64,000 nt of DNA from Owenia fusiformis (lineage: Eukaryota > Annelida > Polychaeta > Sabellida > Oweniidae). The stretch is taken from NCBI GenBank assembly GCA_903813345.2, contig CAIIXF020000004.1, positions 7,895,525 through 7,959,524 on the forward strand, written 5' to 3'. Positions 46,638 to 57,712 of the stretch are shown in pieces. Position 1 is the stretch's first letter. Every line of letters begins with the position of its first letter. A program made the translations under genes and the position numbers. Under the pieces are notes generated by a model. It searched no databases, had not been told where the DNA came from, and saw only the letters and a list, made by a program, of their open reading frames with translations.

Positions 46638-48101
46638 ATGGTTTATATTTTTAAAATCCAAAAAGAGAACATGCAAAAATATGTTTCACTTATGGTAGGA
46701 ATACTTGGTGTTTTTCTGGTAGGAAAAATATACAGCTTTAACACATATGCAATTGCCCTGAAAAAGACTTTCAACTATACACAGACAGAAGTTGAGACTA
46801 TAGCGTCGAGTGGAGACTTAGGCCAGTACTTAATGGTTCCAGCGGGACTTATGTATGACAGATTTGGACCAAGACCTCCATGTATACTCGGTCTAATTCT
46901 CACTGTACTAGGATTTACGTTATTATGGATGAGTACAATGTTTAATGCATTTTTCGCTGCCAATTCTTGGCTTCAAAACTTCATTTATTTTGCAACATTA
47001 TTTGGAACATCATTTCTGTATATGGCAAGTACAGGAGTCAATGTTAAAAACTTTGAAGGAAAACAAAGGGTTAGAGTTCAGGTGGGTCTTGGTTGCGTAT
47101 TTGGAATTGCCCCAACAATATTTAGTGCCATCTATCAAGGCTTTTTCGTCCAAGGCCACATAAAAGATGCAGAGAATCAAAAATATGGAGATTTTATGCT
47201 ATTCCTAGCAGTGCTGTCAGTGATCGTTAATTTGTTAGCCATTGTGCTACTGAAGGAAATTCCAATGAATGAAACATTTCAAACAGATGAAACTGAATTA
47301 AATGAGCTGTTCAAAACTTTAGAAGAAGAAAGAGATGTGGGAGAAGCTGATGACAATGTAAAAAGTGAGCACTTCAATGAAAAGACAGAATTGATGTCAA
47401 ATGCGAATTGCAAAGACAACACTGCTGGTCCACCTGATCTGAATATATGGCAAATGATACAAACATTGCAATTTTATTACCTCTTTCTGATAATTATGAT
47501 CATAGGTGGGACTGGCGTTACATTTATTAATAACATCACCATAATTTTGAAATCTGTCCATCGGGAATATGACATCACGGTTTTTACAATCTGTCTTCCA
47601 ATATTTTGTACATTAGGAAAAATTGTTATCACATTTCCGACTAATTATATCCTCCAAAAATGGGATAATATTCCTAAATCAGTGTATCTACTTCCATGTG
47701 TACTGTTAATGTGCATGGGTCTGATTGCATTAATTTTCTCCAATCAGATGTTCTTTGGATTATTAAGCGGTACAATTTTAATGGGTTTTTCATATGGGGC
47801 ACTTTTTATACAACTACAATGTGTCGCTATTGAACTATTTGGTATAAAATATTTTGCACAGAACTATGCAGTCTTTTTCTCGGCACAAATCATTGGTATG
47901 TTTGGCTTTCAACAATTGTTTGGATTTAGCTATCAACTTAACAGCCTACCAGGATCAAATGAGTGCTATGGTGAATATTGCTCAAAGTGGACATTTGTTT
48001 TACAAGCAATTTTATGTTTTTGTGCATTGTTCTTAAACATTTGTCTCATCAAAATTGAAAGAGATGATAGAATGAAGCAAAATGAATCCCAGCAAATCTA
48101 G
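46638..48101 (+). CDS. Transporter array copy 2: nodulin-like MFS transporter, 487 aa, single exon
   Basis: This is an intact intronless frame. About twelve hydrophobic segments lie near residues 17-38, 55-73, 80-100, 110-132, 148-170, 185-206, 279-304, 312-334, 348-368, 370-392, 405-430 and 451-471, with a polar, acidic loop at 207-275, the usual MFS layout. GLMYDRFGPR (71-79) after helix 2 is the MFS motif A. The N-terminal part (YSFNTYAIALKKTFNYTQ, then SSGDLGQYLMVPAGLMYDRF) resembles the nodulin-like/MCH group known from plants, fungi and protists. The substrate is unknown. The start context ACAAAATGG is favourable and conserved among copies. Known MFS families elsewhere (SLC43, SLC16) are alternatives. 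Confidence 0.85.
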   Translation: MVYIFKIQKENMQKYVSLMVGILGVFLVGKIYSFNTYAIALKKTFNYTQTEVETIASSGDLGQYLMVPAGLMYDRFGPRPPCILGLILTVLGFTLLWMSTMFNAFFAANSWLQNFIYFATLFGTSFLYMASTGVNVKNFEGKQRVRVQVGLGCVFGIAPTIFSAIYQGFFVQGHIKDAENQKYGDFMLFLAVLSVIVNLLAIVLLKEIPMNETFQTDETELNELFKTLEEERDVGEADDNVKSEHFNEKTELMSNANCKDNTAGPPDLNIWQMIQTLQFYYLFLIIMIIGGTGVTFINNITIILKSVHREYDITVFTICLPIFCTLGKIVITFPTNYILQKWDNIPKSVYLLPCVLLMCMGLIALIFSNQMFFGLLSGTILMGFSYGALFIQLQCVAIELFGIKYFAQNYAVFFSAQIIGMFGFQQLFGFSYQLNSLPGSNECYGEYCSKWTFVLQAILCFCALFLNICLIKIERDDRMKQNESQQI

Positions 48102-48446
48102 TTTCATATTTGTTTGAAGCTAGCATGTGATTTGACTTAAATTAAACATTTATTTCCTTTATATGCTATAATATTATTAATCATTATAAATTGCAATTCG
48201 TTGTCACAAAAATGACAACCAATTGTATGATAATGAAAATGAAAACAAAAATGTTGTCAATTTCTTCATATCAGTGTAAATACCATTATACGAGGGGTGA
48301 TCCAAAAGTCTTGGACGCCCTGCTCTAATTTTGTTTGTTTTTGATAAAATTACTTTTAACTTTCCAATAATAAAGACCAACAACCTAACTACTTTGTGTA
48401 TTAATTTCATGGAGAAATGATATATTCTATGTAGTTTTCTAGATAG

Positions 48447-49226
48447 TTTTTAATATAGGGACCCTGCCACCCGGAACGGTATTCGCACATGGCAACTTTC
48501 AGCCTTAAATGTTGCCGCCGTTTCACTTGTTTCGCAAGTCTTGACCACTATCTTTTTTTGAATTTTGAATGTTAAACCATGCTAGTTTACTTCATTTGTT
48601 ACTACTCAACCAATTAATTGTGTTTTAGTTATAATGTCACATATGACAATGGCCGTATATGTCAAATTCTAAGAAAATGACATCAGACAAGCAACCCTCA
48701 TTCTGGTATCATTTTTGCTGCAAGATGGCTGCTGAAATGCAGAACATGAAAGAAATCAAAGTGGAACAAAGAATAGTTCAAGATATTTTCACTATTATTG
48801 ACCTTGAGCAGCTACCATATGCACGATACAGTCTAGATATGGCTCTGTGTGATTTTCTTCCTTTTCTCCAGAAAAAGGAGGGTTGAAAGAAATTTTTTAT
48901 TGCTCATTGTATGAGGTTTAGAGTGGCACCCCAGCAGCATTTGTATCACATAAGCAATGGCGGTTTCATAAATGACTTCTATTCATTGGTAAAGCGGTAT
49001 GAAAGATGAGTTCAAATTCGCGGAAAATATGTTGAAAAGTAGGTCTTAATATGTGAAGATGATGATGGCATATGGCACTCAGACTGAAAATTGGAAATTC
49101 TCTCATATCATGACTGGTGTTAGGTTGTGCACCTGCACCTAAAGTATTTGCCATACTATAACAGTTGTGACGTGATTTGCTATATTTAAATACCGTTCCA
49201 GGTGGCAGGGACCCGGTATTAAAAAA
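48447..49226. mobile_element. Inner TIR element nested in the mariner-like element
   Basis: TTTTTAATATAGGGACCCTG...CCGGAACGGTATT on the left pairs with an inverted copy at 49190-49226, giving about 35-bp ends. It contains the decayed transposase at 48659-48886. Confidence 0.65.
48659..48886 (+). pseudogene. Decayed mariner-type transposase fragment
   Basis: The translation contains LPYARYSLDMALCDFLPF, close to the conserved mariner transposase stretch around YSPDLAPxD near the catalytic centre. Only about 75 residues remain open. The rest of the transposase is not recognisable, so it cannot be active. Confidence 0.55.
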
Positions 49227-49506
49227 CATTTAGAAAAGTAGCTGAAATATATTATTTTCTGTTGAAACTTATACAAAAAGTTGTTAAGATGTTGATCCTT
49301 ACTCTCTGTAACTTTCAGGTAATTATATTAGGAAATAGCAAAGTTAGAGCGAGGCGTCCAAGACTTTTGGATCGCCCCTCGTATTGCACTTTTATTTACT
49401 TTATGTTATAGTTTTCGTATTAACGTTAAACAATTATATATTTATGTGTTAGCATTGTATATACCATCCCTTTTATTTGGAAAACACATTAACAGTTATC
49501 ACTCTG

Positions 49507-49694
49507 AATTGTTTGGATTTAGCTTTCAACTTAACAGCCTGCCAGGATGAAATGAGTGCTATGGTGAATCTTGCTCAAAGTGGACATTTGTTTTACAAGC
49601 ACTTTTATGTTTTTGTGCATTGTTTTTAAACATTTGCCTCATCAAAATTGAAAGAGATGATAAAATAAAGCAAAAAGAATCACAGCAAACTTGA
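49507..49694 (+). pseudogene. 3' fragment of an array transporter gene, unit 1
   Basis: It matches the last 190 bp of the transporter genes (LFGF...SLPG region to the C-terminus), but GATCAAATGAG is changed to GATGAAATGAG by loss or alteration of a base, and it ends in TGA where the genes end in TAG. It is a gene relic. Confidence 0.85.
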
Positions 49695-50284
49695 TTCCAT
49701 ATTAAATGGAGGGGAGGATAAAACCATGACAGGAAAAAAATTCAATGTACCGATTTTAATTATTTTTCTCTGGTGGGCACATAAGACATTGTGCTTTGAA
49801 GTAAGGGTGATGATTGATTATAAATTCGATCTGTTTTTTCTTGAGGACATTGGAAGTTAACATTACGGCTTATGGTAAAATAATTGTGGTGTGCATTCAC
49901 ACTCTTTTGAATGAAAATTAAACCCTTCCAATAGTGATAGGACCTTAGTTCACCAATGTCATCGCAAGGACCTTAGGTTGGCATGCCAAAATGTAAAATC
50001 TCTATTTTTAACCCTGACTACAAGGTTCAGTAACCAAATTGTAAACATATCAAACTATAAAGCAATCAGTTGAATAAAGTATATCCTGAATTAGTATTTT
50101 AACTAAGGCACTGTTTATATCCTTAGCATTAATAGGAACAGTTTATACAAAGAAGTGGAAAGTTGAAGTCATGATATGCCATATGGTAGACGAGAAAAAC
50201 AATCTATTCTTGAATGTTAAAAATTTCACATACAACAAACAACATAGTAACACAAGAACTATTAAAACGGATTTATAATTTTCA

Positions 50285-50354
50285 CATTCAAAATATATTT
50301 GACTAGTGGTAGGAATGCTTGGTGTGTTCATTACATCAATAATACATAGTTTTA
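50285..50354 (+). pseudogene. 5' fragment of a copy-1-like transporter gene, unit 1
   Basis: ACTAGTGGTAGGAATGCTTG and GTGTGTTCATTACATCAATA match the start of copy 1 (43248-43300). The match stops exactly where the fold-back element begins. Confidence 0.8.
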
Positions 50355-50943
50355 AGGTGCAGTGGTAGTTAACAGGAAATGACAAAACAGGAAGTGACAA
50401 AAAATGTGTCATTTCTAGACATTTTTTGAACAAAGATAACAGAGTTCTGTTTTGACTGGAGCAGTCAATTCAAATAGTTCCACATATTATTTACAGGACA
50501 AGAATCACAATGTACATGGTCAGAATGACCCAAAACATGATGAAATAACGTTTTCAGCCCTCTGAAAATGTGACTGGAAATAGCTAAAGGTAGGAGCTTA
50601 GGAAAGGTCACTGAACAGAATCTTTTGAATTTTTCAGAAAATGTGCCCAATATATCGCTCTAAATAATGCAATCTTTGAAAATGTGATATCATTCGTAGA
50701 AAAAGAAAAAATGAAAAAAACTGAATTGAAAGGTGATCTTTTTTCCTTTTTATGACCGCCATTTTTGTTTCAGACAATTTTCATGGACATTGTGATCCTG
50801 GTCATGTAAATGATATGTGGAACTATTTGAATTGACTGGAGGTCAAAACAGAACTCTGTTATTTTTGTTCAAAAAATGTCAAAAAATGACACATTTTTTG
50901 TCACTTCCTGTTTTGTCATTTTCTGTTAAGTACCACTGCACCT
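50355..50943. mobile_element. Fold-back element, unit 1 (589 bp, internally deleted)
   Basis: It starts AGGTGCAGTGGTAGTTAACA and ends TACCACTGCACCT. The arms are inverted over hundreds of bases (for example GAGTTCTGTTTTGACTGGAG and its inverse near 50844). Compared with the copies at 53964 and 57713 it lacks about 140 bp of the right arm. Confidence 0.9.
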
Positions 50944-51323
50944 AAGGTTCAGCTGGAAAGTAACAGTTTGGTAAAAAATTGCTATACTTGCACATTTTAT
51001 TTTCTAGTACAAAATTAAGTATGAAGGCATGTGTATATTTCCTTGCTTTGTTCTGGAAAGTATCATTACATTGTCTCCTTCTAGTAAACCTGGAAACAGG
51101 TCAATGTTAGCTCCTGTGTTGTCTGGAAACTTTGAAAGAAAATTGGAAAAATAGAAAGTATGAAATATCAGAATTTCCTGGAGTTCCCATTGACCTCTTA
51201 ACAGATATACTAAAAGAAGACAATGTTATGATACTTTCCTAAAAAAAAGCAAGGAAATTAACACATGCCTTCATACTTCATACTTTAGACAACAAAGAAA
51301 CAATAGAACTACAGTATTACAAA

Positions 51324-52787
51324 ATGGTGCATATTTTTAAAATACAAAAAAAGAACATGCAAAAATATATTTCACTTATGGTAGGAATACTTGGTGTTTT
51401 CCTGGTAGGAAAAATATACAGCTTTAACACATATTCGATTGCCCTGAAAAAGACTTTCAACTATACACAGACAGAAGTTGAGACTATAGCGTCAAGTGGA
51501 GACTTAGGCCAGTACTTAATGGTTCCAGCAGGACTTATGTATGATAGATTTGGACCAAGACTTCCATGCATACTCAGTCTAATTCTCACTGTACTAGGAT
51601 TTACGTTATTATGGATGAGTACAATGTTTAATGCATTTTTTGCTGCCAATTCTTGGCTTCAAAACTTCATTTATTTTGCAACATTATTCGGAACATCATT
51701 TCTGTATATGGCAAGTACAGGAGTTAATGTTAAAAACTTTGAAGGAAAACAAAGGGTTAGAGTTCAAGTGGTTCTTGGTTGCGTATTTGGAATTGCCCCA
51801 ACAATATTTAGTGCCATCTATCAAGGCTTTTTCGTCCAAGGCCACATAAATGATGCAGAAAATCAAAAATATGGAGATTTTATGCTATTCCTAGCAGTGC
51901 TGTCCGTGATCATTAATTTGTTATCCATTGTGCTGCTGAAGGAAATTCCAATGAATGAAACATTTCAAATAGATGGAGCTGAATTAAATGAGCTGTTCAA
52001 AACTTTAGAAGAAGAAATGGAAGTGGGAGAAGCTGATGAAAACATGAATAGCGAGCACTTCAATGAAAAGACAGAATTGATGTCAAATGCTAATTGCAAA
52101 GACAACACTGCTGGTCTACCTGATCTGAATATATGGCAAATGATACAAACATTGCAATTTTATTACCTCTTTCTGATAATTATTATCATAGGTGGGACTG
52201 GCGTTACATTTATTAATAACATCACCATAATTTTGAAATCTGTCCATCGGGAATATGACATCACAGTTTTTACAATCTGTCTTCCAATATTTTGTACATT
52301 AGGAAAAATTGTTATCACATTTACGACTAATTATATCCTCCGAAAATGGGATAATATTCCTAAATCAGTGTATCTACTTCCGTGTGTACTGTTAATGTGC
52401 ATGGGTCTGATTGCATTAATTTTCTCCAATCAGATGTTCTTTGGATTATTAAGCGGTACAATTTTTATGAGTCTTTCATTTGGGGCACTTTTTATACAAC
52501 TACAATGTGTCGCTATTGAACTATTTGGTATAAAATATTTTGCACAGAACTATGCGGTCTTTTTCTCGGCACAAATCATTGGTATGTTTGGCTTTCAAGA
52601 ATTATTTGGATTTAGCTATCAACTTAACAGCCTGCCAGGATCAAATGAGTGCTATGGTGAATATTGCTCAAAGTGGACATTTGTTTTACAAGCAATTTTA
52701 TGTTTTTGTGCATTGTTCTTAAACATTTGTCTCATCAAAATTGAAAGAGATGATAGAATGAAGCAAAATGAATCCCAGCAAATCTAG
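51324..52787 (+). CDS. Transporter array copy 3: nodulin-like MFS transporter, 487 aa, single exon
   Basis: This is an intact frame with the same twelve-segment layout and motif A as copy 2. By my reading it differs from copy 4 at only two residues (Lys/Glu at 10, Leu/Pro at 265). Against copy 2 it carries changes such as A39S, P80L, G85S, G150V and K176N, with a cluster at 216-245 in the acidic central loop. It begins about 380 bp after the fold-back element, in a unit of 3,750 bp that is repeated next door. Confidence 0.88.
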   Translation: MVHIFKIQKKNMQKYISLMVGILGVFLVGKIYSFNTYSIALKKTFNYTQTEVETIASSGDLGQYLMVPAGLMYDRFGPRLPCILSLILTVLGFTLLWMSTMFNAFFAANSWLQNFIYFATLFGTSFLYMASTGVNVKNFEGKQRVRVQVVLGCVFGIAPTIFSAIYQGFFVQGHINDAENQKYGDFMLFLAVLSVIINLLSIVLLKEIPMNETFQIDGAELNELFKTLEEEMEVGEADENMNSEHFNEKTELMSNANCKDNTAGLPDLNIWQMIQTLQFYYLFLIIIIIGGTGVTFINNITIILKSVHREYDITVFTICLPIFCTLGKIVITFTTNYILRKWDNIPKSVYLLPCVLLMCMGLIALIFSNQMFFGLLSGTIFMSLSFGALFIQLQCVAIELFGIKYFAQNYAVFFSAQIIGMFGFQELFGFSYQLNSLPGSNECYGEYCSKWTFVLQAILCFCALFLNICLIKIERDDRMKQNESQQI

Positions 52788-53098
52788 TTTCATATTTGTT
52801 TGAAACTAGCATGTGATTTGACTTGAATTAAACATTTATTTCCTTTATATGCTATAATATTATTAATCATTATAAATTGCAATTTGTTGTCACAAAAATG
52901 ACAACCAATTGTATGATAATGAAAATGAAAACAAAAATGTTGTCATTTTCTTCATATCAGTGTAAATACCATTATATTGCACTTTTATTTACTTTATGTT
53001 ATAGTTTTCGTATTAAGGTTAAACTTATTCATCTATGTGTTAGCATTGTATATACCATCCCTTTTATATGGAAAACACATTAACAGTTATCACTCTAA

Positions 53099-53286
53099 AT
53101 TGTTTGGATTTAGCTATCAACTTAACAGCCTGCCAGGATGAAATGAGTGCTATGGTGAATCTTGCTCAAAGTGGATATTTGTTTTACAAGCAATTTTATG
53201 TTTTTTGTGCATTGTTTGTAAACATTTGTCTCATCAAAATTGAAAGAGATGATAAAATAAAGCAAAAAGAATCACAGCAAATTTGA
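53099..53286 (+). pseudogene. 3' fragment of an array transporter gene, unit 2
   Basis: It is the same relic as at 49507, here with an extra T in the TTTTTTGTGC run that shifts the frame. It ends AAATTTGA. Confidence 0.85.
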
Positions 53287-53892
53287 TTCCATATTTCATA
53301 GTGGGGGAGATAAAACCATGACAGGAAAAAAATTCAATGTACCGATTTTAATTATTTTTCTCTGGTGGGCACATAAGACATTGTGCTTTGAAGTAAGGGT
53401 GATGATTGATCATAAATTCGATCTGTTTTTTCTTGAGGACATTGGAAGTTAACAATGCGGCTTATTGCAAAATAATTGTGGTGTGCATTCATACCCTTTT
53501 GAATGAAAATTAAACCCTTCCAATAGTGAACTGACCTTAGTTCACCCATGCCATTGCAAGGACTTTAGGTTGGCATGCCAAAATGTAAAATCTCTATTTT
53601 TTACCCTAACTGCAAGGTTCAGTAACCAAATTGTAAACATATCAAACTATAAAGCAATCAGTTGAATAAAGTATATCCTGAATTAGTATTCTAACTAAGG
53701 GACTGTTTATATCCTTAGCATTAACAGGAACAGTTTATACAAAGAAGTGGAAAGTTGAAGTCATGATATGCCATATGGTAGACAAGAAAAACAATCTATT
53801 CTTGAATGTTAAAAATCTGACAGACAACAAACAACATAGTAACACAAGAACTATAACAAAACGGATTTATAATTTTCACATTCAAAAGTGAT

Positions 53893-53963
53893 ATGCAAAA
53901 ATATATTTCACTAGTGGTAGGAATGCTTGGTGTGTTCATTACATCAATAATACATATGTTTTA
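53893..53963 (+). pseudogene. 5' fragment of a copy-1-like transporter gene, unit 2
   Basis: The translation MQKYISLVVGMLGVFITS matches the start of the family, with the A-run intact, unlike copy 1. It is cut off at the fold-back element after ACATATGTTTT. Confidence 0.85.
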
Positions 53964-54694
53964 AGGTGCAGTGGTAGTTAACAGGAAATGACAAAACAGG
54001 AAGTGACAAAAAATGTCATTTTTAGACATTTTTTGAACAAAGATAACAGAGTTCTGTTTTGACTGGAGCAGTCAATTCAAATAGTTCCACATATCATTTA
54101 CAGGACAAGAATCACAATGTACATGGTCAGAATGACCCAAAACATGATGAAATAACTTTTTCAGCCCTCTGAAAATGTGACTGGAAAATAGCTAAAGGTA
54201 GGAGCTTAGGAAAGGTCACTGAACAGAATCTTTTGAATTTTTAGAAAATGTGCCCAATATATCGCTCTAAATAATGCAATCTTTGAAAATGTGATATCAT
54301 TCGTAGAAAAAGAAAAAATTGAACAAAACTGAATTGAAAGGTGATCTATTTTCCTTTTTATGACTGCCATTTTTATTTCAGACAATTTTCTAAAATTTCG
54401 AAGATTGTATCAGGGTACATTTTCTGAAAAAATCAAAAGATTCTGTTCAGTGACCTTTCCTGAGGGCTACTTTTAGCTATTATTCAGTCACATTTTCAGT
54501 GGGCTGAAAAAGTTATTTCTTCATGTTTAAGGTCATTCTGACCATGGACATTGTGATCCTGGTCATGTAAATGATATGTGGAACTATTTGAATTGACTGG
54601 AGATCAAAACAGAACTCTGTTATCTTTGTTCAAAAAATTACACATTTTTTGTCACTTCCTGTTTTGTCATTTTCAGTTAAGTACCACTGCACCT
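53964..54694. mobile_element. Fold-back element, unit 2 (731 bp, full arms)
   Basis: The outer ends AGGTGCAGTGGTA and TACCACTGCACCT enclose two long inverted arms, including CACTGAACAGAATCTTTTGA and its inverse near 54440. No open frame. It is part of the duplicated unit. Confidence 0.92.
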
Positions 54695-55073
54695 AAGGTT
54701 CAGCTGGAAAGTAACAGTTTGGTAAAAATTGCTATACCTGCACATGTTATTTTCTAGTACCAAATTAAGTATGAAGGCATGTGTATATTTCCTTGCTTTT
54801 TTCTGGAAAGTATCATTACATTGTCTCCTTCTAGTAAACCTGGAAACAGGTCAATGGTAGCTCCTGTGTTGTCTGGAAACTTTGAAAAAAAATTGGAAAA
54901 ATAGAAAGTATGAAATATCAGAATTTCCTGGAGTTCCCATTGACCTCTTAACAGATATACTAAAAGAAGACAATGTTATGATACTTCCCTAAAAAAAAGC
55001 AAGGAAATTAACACATGCCTTCATACTTCATACTTTAGACAACAAAGAAACAATAGAACTACAGTATTACAAA

Positions 55074-56537
55074 ATGGTGCATATTTTTAAAATCCAAAAA
55101 GAGAACATGCAAAAATATATTTCACTTATGGTAGGAATACTTGGTGTTTTCCTGGTAGGAAAAATATACAGCTTTAACACATATTCGATTGCCCTGAAAA
55201 AGACTTTCAACTATACACAGACAGAAGTTGAGACTATAGCGTCAAGTGGAGACTTAGGCCAGTACTTAATGGTTCCAGCAGGACTTATGTATGATAGATT
55301 TGGACCAAGACTTCCATGCATACTCAGTCTAATTCTCACTGTACTAGGATTTACGTTATTATGGATGAGTACAATGTTTAATGCATTTTTTGCTGCCAAT
55401 TCTTGGCTTCAAAACTTCATTTATTTTGCAACATTATTCGGAACATCATTTCTGTATATGGCAAGTACAGGAGTTAATGTTAAAAACTTTGAAGGAAAAC
55501 AAAGGGTTAGAGTTCAAGTGGTTCTTGGTTGCGTATTTGGAATTGCCCCAACAATATTTAGTGCCATCTATCAAGGCTTTTTCGTCCAAGGCCACATAAA
55601 TGATGCAGAGAATCAAAAATATGGAGATTTTATGCTATTCCTAGCAGTGCTGTCCGTGATCATTAATTTGTTATCCATTGTGCTGCTGAAGGAAATTCCA
55701 ATGAATGAAACATTTCAAATAGATGGAGCTGAATTAAATGAGCTGTTCAAAACTTTAGAAGAAGAAATGGAAGTGGGAGAAGCTGATGAAAACATGAATA
55801 GCGAGCACTTCAATGAAAAGACAGAATTGATGTCAAATGCTAATTGCAAAGACAACACTGCTGGTCCACCTGATCTGAATATATGGCAAATGATACAAAC
55901 ATTGCAATTTTATTACCTCTTTCTGATAATTATTATCATAGGTGGGACTGGCGTTACATTTATTAATAACATCACCATAATTTTGAAATCTGTCCATCGG
56001 GAATATGACATCACAGTTTTTACAATCTGTCTTCCAATATTTTGTACATTAGGAAAAATTGTTATCACATTTACGACTAATTATATCCTCCGAAAATGGG
56101 ATAATATTCCTAAATCAGTGTATCTACTTCCGTGTGTCCTGTTAATGTGCATGGGTCTGATTGCATTAATTTTCTCCAATCAGATGTTTTTTGGATTATT
56201 AAGCGGTACAATTTTTATGAGTCTTTCATTTGGGGCACTTTTTATACAACTACAATGTGTCGCTATTGAACTATTTGGTATAAAATATTTTGCACAGAAC
56301 TATGCGGTCTTTTTCTCGGCACAAATCATTGGTATGTTTGGCTTTCAAGAATTGTTTGGATTTAGCTATCAACTTAACAGCCTGCCAGGATCAAATGAGT
56401 GCTATGGTGAATATTGCTCAAAGTGGACATTTGTTTTACAAGCAATTTTATGTTTTTGTGCATTGTTCTTAAACATTTGTCTCATCAAAATTGAAAGAGA
56501 TGATAGAATGAAGCAAAATGAATCCCAGCAAATCTAG
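55074..56537 (+). CDS. Transporter array copy 4: nodulin-like MFS transporter, 487 aa, single exon
   Basis: This is an intact frame almost identical to copy 3 exactly 3,750 bp upstream, with coding and spacer DNA equally similar. That points to a recent tandem duplication or gene conversion. Features are as for copies 2 and 3. If expressed, copies 3 and 4 would make functionally equivalent proteins. Confidence 0.88.
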   Translation: MVHIFKIQKENMQKYISLMVGILGVFLVGKIYSFNTYSIALKKTFNYTQTEVETIASSGDLGQYLMVPAGLMYDRFGPRLPCILSLILTVLGFTLLWMSTMFNAFFAANSWLQNFIYFATLFGTSFLYMASTGVNVKNFEGKQRVRVQVVLGCVFGIAPTIFSAIYQGFFVQGHINDAENQKYGDFMLFLAVLSVIINLLSIVLLKEIPMNETFQIDGAELNELFKTLEEEMEVGEADENMNSEHFNEKTELMSNANCKDNTAGPPDLNIWQMIQTLQFYYLFLIIIIIGGTGVTFINNITIILKSVHREYDITVFTICLPIFCTLGKIVITFTTNYILRKWDNIPKSVYLLPCVLLMCMGLIALIFSNQMFFGLLSGTIFMSLSFGALFIQLQCVAIELFGIKYFAQNYAVFFSAQIIGMFGFQELFGFSYQLNSLPGSNECYGEYCSKWTFVLQAILCFCALFLNICLIKIERDDRMKQNESQQI

Positions 56538-56848
56538 TTTCATATTTGTTTGAAACTAGCATGTGATTTGACTTGAATTAAACATTTATTTCCTTTATAT
56601 GCTATAATATTATTAATCATTATAAATTGCAATTCGTTGTCACAAAAATGACAATCAATTGTATGATAATGAAAATGAAAACAAAAATGTTGTCATTTTC
56701 TTCAAATCAGTGTAAATACCATTATATTGCACTTTTATTTACTTTATGTTATAGTTTTCGTATTAAGGTTAAACTTATTCATCTATGTGTTAGCATTGTA
56801 TATACCATCCCTTTTATATGGAAAACACATTAACAGTTATCACTCTAA

Positions 56849-57036
56849 ATTGTTTGGATTTAGCTATCAACTTAACAGCCTGCCAGGATGAAATGAGTGC
56901 TATGGTGAATCTTGCTCAAAGTGGATATTTGTTTTACAAGCAATTTTATGTTTTTTGTGCATTGTTTGTAAACATTTGTCTCATCAAAATTGAAAGAGAT
57001 GATAAAATAAAGCAAAAAGAATCACAGCAAATTTGA
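56849..57036 (+). pseudogene. 3' fragment of an array transporter gene, unit 3
   Basis: It is nearly identical to 53099-53286, with the same frame-shifting extra T and terminal TGA. Confidence 0.85.
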
Positions 57037-57642
57037 TTCCATATTTCATGGTGGGGGAGATAAAACCATGACAGGAAAAAAATTCAATGTACCGATTTTA
57101 ATTATTTTTCTCTGGTGGGCACATAAGACATTGTGCTTTGAAGTAAGGGTGATGATTGATCATAAATTCGATCTGTTTTTTCTTGAGGACATTGGAAGTT
57201 AACAATGCGGCTTATTGCAAAATAATTGTGGTGTGCATTCACACCCTTTTGAATGAAAATTAAACCCTTCCAATAGTGAACTGACCTTAGTTCACCCATG
57301 CCATTGCAAGGACTTTAGGTTGGCATGCCAAAATGTAAAATCTCTATTTTTTACCCTAACTGCAAGGTTCAGTAACCAAATTGTAAACATATCAAACTAT
57401 AAAGCAATCAGTTGAATAAAGTATATCCTGAATTAGTATTTTAACTAAGGGACTGTTTATATCCTTAGCATTAATAGGAACAGTTTATACAAAGAAGTGG
57501 AAAGTTGAAGTCATGATATGCCATATGGTAGACAAGAAAAACAATCTATTCTTGAATGTTAAAAATCTGACAGACAACAAACAACAAAGTAACACAAGAA
57601 CTATAACAAAACGGATTTATAATTTTCACATTCAAAAGTGAT

Positions 57643-57712
57643 ATGCAAAAATATATTTCACTAGTGGTAGGAATGCTTGGTGTGTTCATTACATCAATAA
57701 TACATAGTTTTA
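57643..57712 (+). pseudogene. 5' fragment of a copy-1-like transporter gene, unit 3
   Basis: It is the same fragment as at 53893, ending at the fold-back element after ACATAGTTT. Confidence 0.85.

Larger units (their letters stand above)
48291..49381. mobile_element. Mariner-like element inserted after copy 2, with paralogous empty sites
   Basis: The terminal repeats CGAGGGGTGATCCAAAAGTC... and the inverse of CGAGGGGCGATCCAAAAGTC match at 28 of 29 bases. TA precedes and follows. The same flank in later units reads uninterrupted (ACCATTATATTGCAC at about 52969 and 56719), so this is an exact filled/empty-site pair with TA duplication. A second element is nested inside. Confidence 0.93.

Noticed and set aside
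46775-46963. Minus-strand open frames of 62 codons repeated in each transporter copy
   Set aside because: They are antisense shadows of the conserved transporter coding sequence, present in all copies only because the genes are duplicated.
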